Positions 23,317 through 24,424 of a DNA stretch of 24,424 nucleotides are shown one piece after another; position 1 is the first letter of the stretch; each line of letters starts with the position of its first letter. The position numbers and the translations under genes are program-made. Source of the DNA: an uncultured Emergencia sp. (GTDB lineage Bacteria; Bacillota; Clostridia; Peptostreptococcales; Anaerovoracaceae); assembly GCA_937997955.1 (NCBI GenBank), contig CALLDR010000192.1, positions 1 through 24,424 of the forward strand, read 5' to 3'. Under the pieces are notes generated by a model, which did no database searches, was not told the origin of the DNA, and saw nothing but the letters and a program-made list of their open reading frames with translations.

Positions 23317-23920
23317 AATTCTTCTCCATATCCTTGCCGATTTCCGGTCCGATCCGTCCGTCGTTATAGTGCTTTCTGCAGAGGGAAACGTACATATCGT
23401 TTCCGCCGATCAATACCTGCTGCCCGTGCTTGACGAATTTTCCGTCCACCACTCTGGCGACCATAGTCGCCTTGCGGCCGCACCAGCAGATGGTCTTGAT
23501 CTCCTCGATCTTGTCCGCGTAGATCAGCATGTAATAGGAACCCTCAAAGAGCTCATTCCGGAAGTCGTTTTTAAGGCCGTAGGCCAAAACCGGAACCTCC
23601 AGGCTGTCCACGATTTCCACAAGCTCCTGGACGTGATGCTTTTTCAAAAACTGACATTCGTCGATAAGTACGCAGTCGATCTTATGTTTTTCGTTTTCCC
23701 TCATAAAAAGTTCCAGAATATTGGTCTCCTCCTTGACGCTGATGGCATCTCTCTGCAGGCCGATTCTGGATGTGATAACGCCGGAGCCGTACCGGTTATC
23801 GATAGCCGGCACCAACGTCAGAACGTGTTTTCCTCTTTCTTCGTAATTATATGCAACCTTGATCAGCTCGATGGACTTTCCCGCGTTCATCGTGCTGTAT
23901 CTGTAATATAACTGTGCCAT
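23309..23920 (-). CDS. tdk: thymidine kinase
   Basis: The 203-residue type II thymidine kinase salvages thymidine to dTMP. The P-loop is YSTMNAGKS (8-16), the bacterial variant with Asn-Ala-Gly-Lys-Ser. DECQF (87-91) carries the catalytic base E88. The lasso zinc site uses C145, C147, C181 and probably H184, and YVSLCRKHY is typical of the C-terminus. The ATG at 23918-23920 has GGGAGG upstream. The last 8 nt overlap the downstream cell-wall gene. A short leader with an extended -10 element precedes it, and a terminator farther upstream isolates it from the AT-rich region to the right. Confidence 0.96.
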   Translation of the reverse strand: MAQLYYRYSTMNAGKSIELIKVAYNYEERGKHVLTLVPAIDNRYGSGVITSRIGLQRDAISVKEETNILELFMRENEKHKIDCVLIDECQFLKKHHVQELVEIVDSLEVPVLAYGLKNDFRNELFEGSYYMLIYADKIEEIKTICWCGRKATMVARVVDGKFVKHGQQVLIGGNDMYVSLCRKHYNDGRIGPEIGKDMEKNYE

Positions 23921-23941
23921 GTCGTCCTCCCAAAAAAGTCT

Positions 23942-23950
23942 ATAATATCA
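23942..23950 (-). promoter_or_regulatory. extended -10 promoter of tdk and the cell-wall gene
   Basis: TGATATTAT on the minus strand gives an extended -10 element (hexamer 23942-23947). No good -35 is seen. The leader would be only about 15 nt and contains the tdk ribosome binding site. Confidence 0.45.
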
Positions 23951-23983
23951 TTTTACTGGATACGAGGGGAAAAAGCAACAGAT

Positions 23984-24014
23984 AAAAAGAAAACCGCGGA
24001 GCTCTCGTCCGCAG
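23984..24014 (-). terminator. intrinsic terminator upstream of tdk
   Basis: TCCGCAG (24008-24014) and CCGCGGA (23994-24000) pair as a 7-bp stem with one G-U pair around a 7-nt loop. TTTTCTTTTT follows on the minus strand. It would stop leftward transcription coming from beyond the window before it reaches tdk. Confidence 0.7.
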
Positions 24015-24106
24015 CCCCGGCATTATAACAAAGCAAAACGTAATCAATCGGTCAACATACGGTTCATTATATGCTCAATGGCCCATTATAGGCCATAGGC
24101 CCATAT

Positions 24107-24151
24107 GTTTTCTAAATTCGTCAAAATGTTTTCTATAGAAAACGAAATTGG
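24107..24151. repeat. 45-bp direct repeat, copy 1, with perfect 16-bp palindrome
   Basis: This copy matches 24293-24337 at 41 of 45 positions, 186 bp apart. It contains the perfect palindrome GTTTTCTATAGAAAAC (24128-24143). Confidence 0.85.
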
Positions 24152-24292
24152 AAAATCTGCAACAGCATCATGTATTTGAGCTGACATTTTCAAAAAAGCC
24201 ATTACATTAAAAGGATTTTTTGCATGATTATTCCACAAACCGGCCCAAAAACCAGCTTTTTCCCTGCTTATTATCCTTGCGCTGGCCATTTG

Positions 24293-24337
24293 GTTTTCTA
24301 AATTCGCCAAAATGTTTGCTATAGAAAACAAAATTAG
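24293..24337. repeat. 45-bp direct repeat, copy 2
   Basis: This is the second copy of the 24107-24151 repeat. One base change breaks the palindrome (GTTTGCTATAGAAAAC). A shared GGCCAT before the two copies and GGAAAA plus TCTGC after them suggest that the similarity extends somewhat beyond the 45 bases. Confidence 0.85.
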
Positions 24338-24353
24338 CTAAATGGAAAACAGT

Positions 24354-24384
24354 CTGCCAAAAGGCAGCTTCGCTCTGCAGCGAA
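24354..24384. repeat. two adjacent small perfect hairpins
   Basis: CTGCC (24354-24358) pairs with GGCAG (24363-24367) around AAAA. Directly after, TTCGCT (24369-24374) pairs with AGCGAA (24379-24384) around CTGC, followed by AAAAAGG. On the minus strand a T-run precedes the stems, so a leftward terminator is unlikely; the plus strand has no U-tract. Confidence 0.55.
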
Positions 24385-24424
24385 AAAAGGATATAAAGAT
24401 GCAATAAGTTTAGCATGTAATATG

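Larger units (their letters stand above)
24015..24424. other. AT-rich region without a convincing gene
   Basis: These 410 bases are clearly richer in A and T than the coding part of the window. Short open frames exist on the minus strand (24086-24331 and 24228-24416), but they overlap each other, lack clear ribosome binding sites, and their repeated peptides (FSIANILANLEN and FSIENILTNLEN) come only from a 45-bp DNA repeat. An exact TATAAT on the minus strand (24022-24027) sits directly before the tdk-side terminator but has no good -35. The region holds repeats and palindromes listed separately. Confidence 0.6.

Noticed and set aside
20938..24337. CRISPR array
   Set aside because: The repeats are either ~325-bp protein-coding units or two 45-bp copies 186 bp apart; there is no regular repeat-spacer pattern and no cas gene.
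24086..24416. Two overlapping small open frames with peptides FSIANILANLEN and FSIENILTNLEN
   Set aside because: They overlap each other, lack clear ribosome binding sites, and their internal similarity is explained by the 45-bp DNA repeat. I cannot exclude a small protein.

Overview
The window reads as chromosomal core DNA of a Gram-positive anaerobe of the Bacillota, most likely class Clostridia. The evidence is the gene order (priA-def-fmt-rsmB-stp-prkC-rsgA-rpe), a PASTA-domain kinase, QueH-type epoxyqueuosine reductase, AsnA, a tdk gene and strong AGGAGG-type ribosome binding sites. The coding DNA is fairly G+C-rich, with many CCG, GGC and CTG codons. A position near Eubacteriales Family XIII (Anaerovoracaceae) is my guess and is not demonstrated.

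Layout, left to right. 1-766 (-) is the 5' part of a PAS/sigma-54 activator cut by the window edge. 815-1756 (-) is a DMT/EamA permease, preceded by a repeat-rich 160-bp spacer. 1919-5157 (-) is a comEC-holA pair. 5350-8307 (+) is a class A penicillin-binding protein divergent from comEC, closed by a strong terminator shared with the convergent rpe. 8429-19003 (-) is a tightly packed ten-gene run read asnA, priA, def, fmt, membrane zinc peptidase, rsmB, stp, prkC, rsgA, rpe. queH (19100-19753, -) and a YhcC-type radical SAM gene (19841-20728, +) diverge from overlapping promoters. tdk and a secreted glucosaminidase-like cell-wall protein (23920-20935, -) form a translationally coupled pair. 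24015-24424 is AT-rich, has no convincing gene, and carries repeats and palindromes.

The long operon joins translation start and protein maturation (fmt, def), ribosome and rRNA work (rsmB, rsgA), replication restart (priA) and the PrkC/Stp phosphorylation switch, which senses cell-wall fragments in related bacteria. The penicillin-binding protein and the FN3-tailed glucosaminidase are the wall-building and wall-cutting enzymes nearby. Overlaps of 1-19 nt between many neighbours point to coupled translation.

I found no phage, insertion sequence, CRISPR array, RNA gene or clear new multi-gene system. The most noteworthy points are: short tandem repeats of different sequence at several gene 3' ends; a cysteine-bearing N-terminal extension on QueH; a hairpin that presents the comEC ribosome binding site in its loop; overlapping divergent promoters at queH; and the repeat/palindrome region at the right edge.
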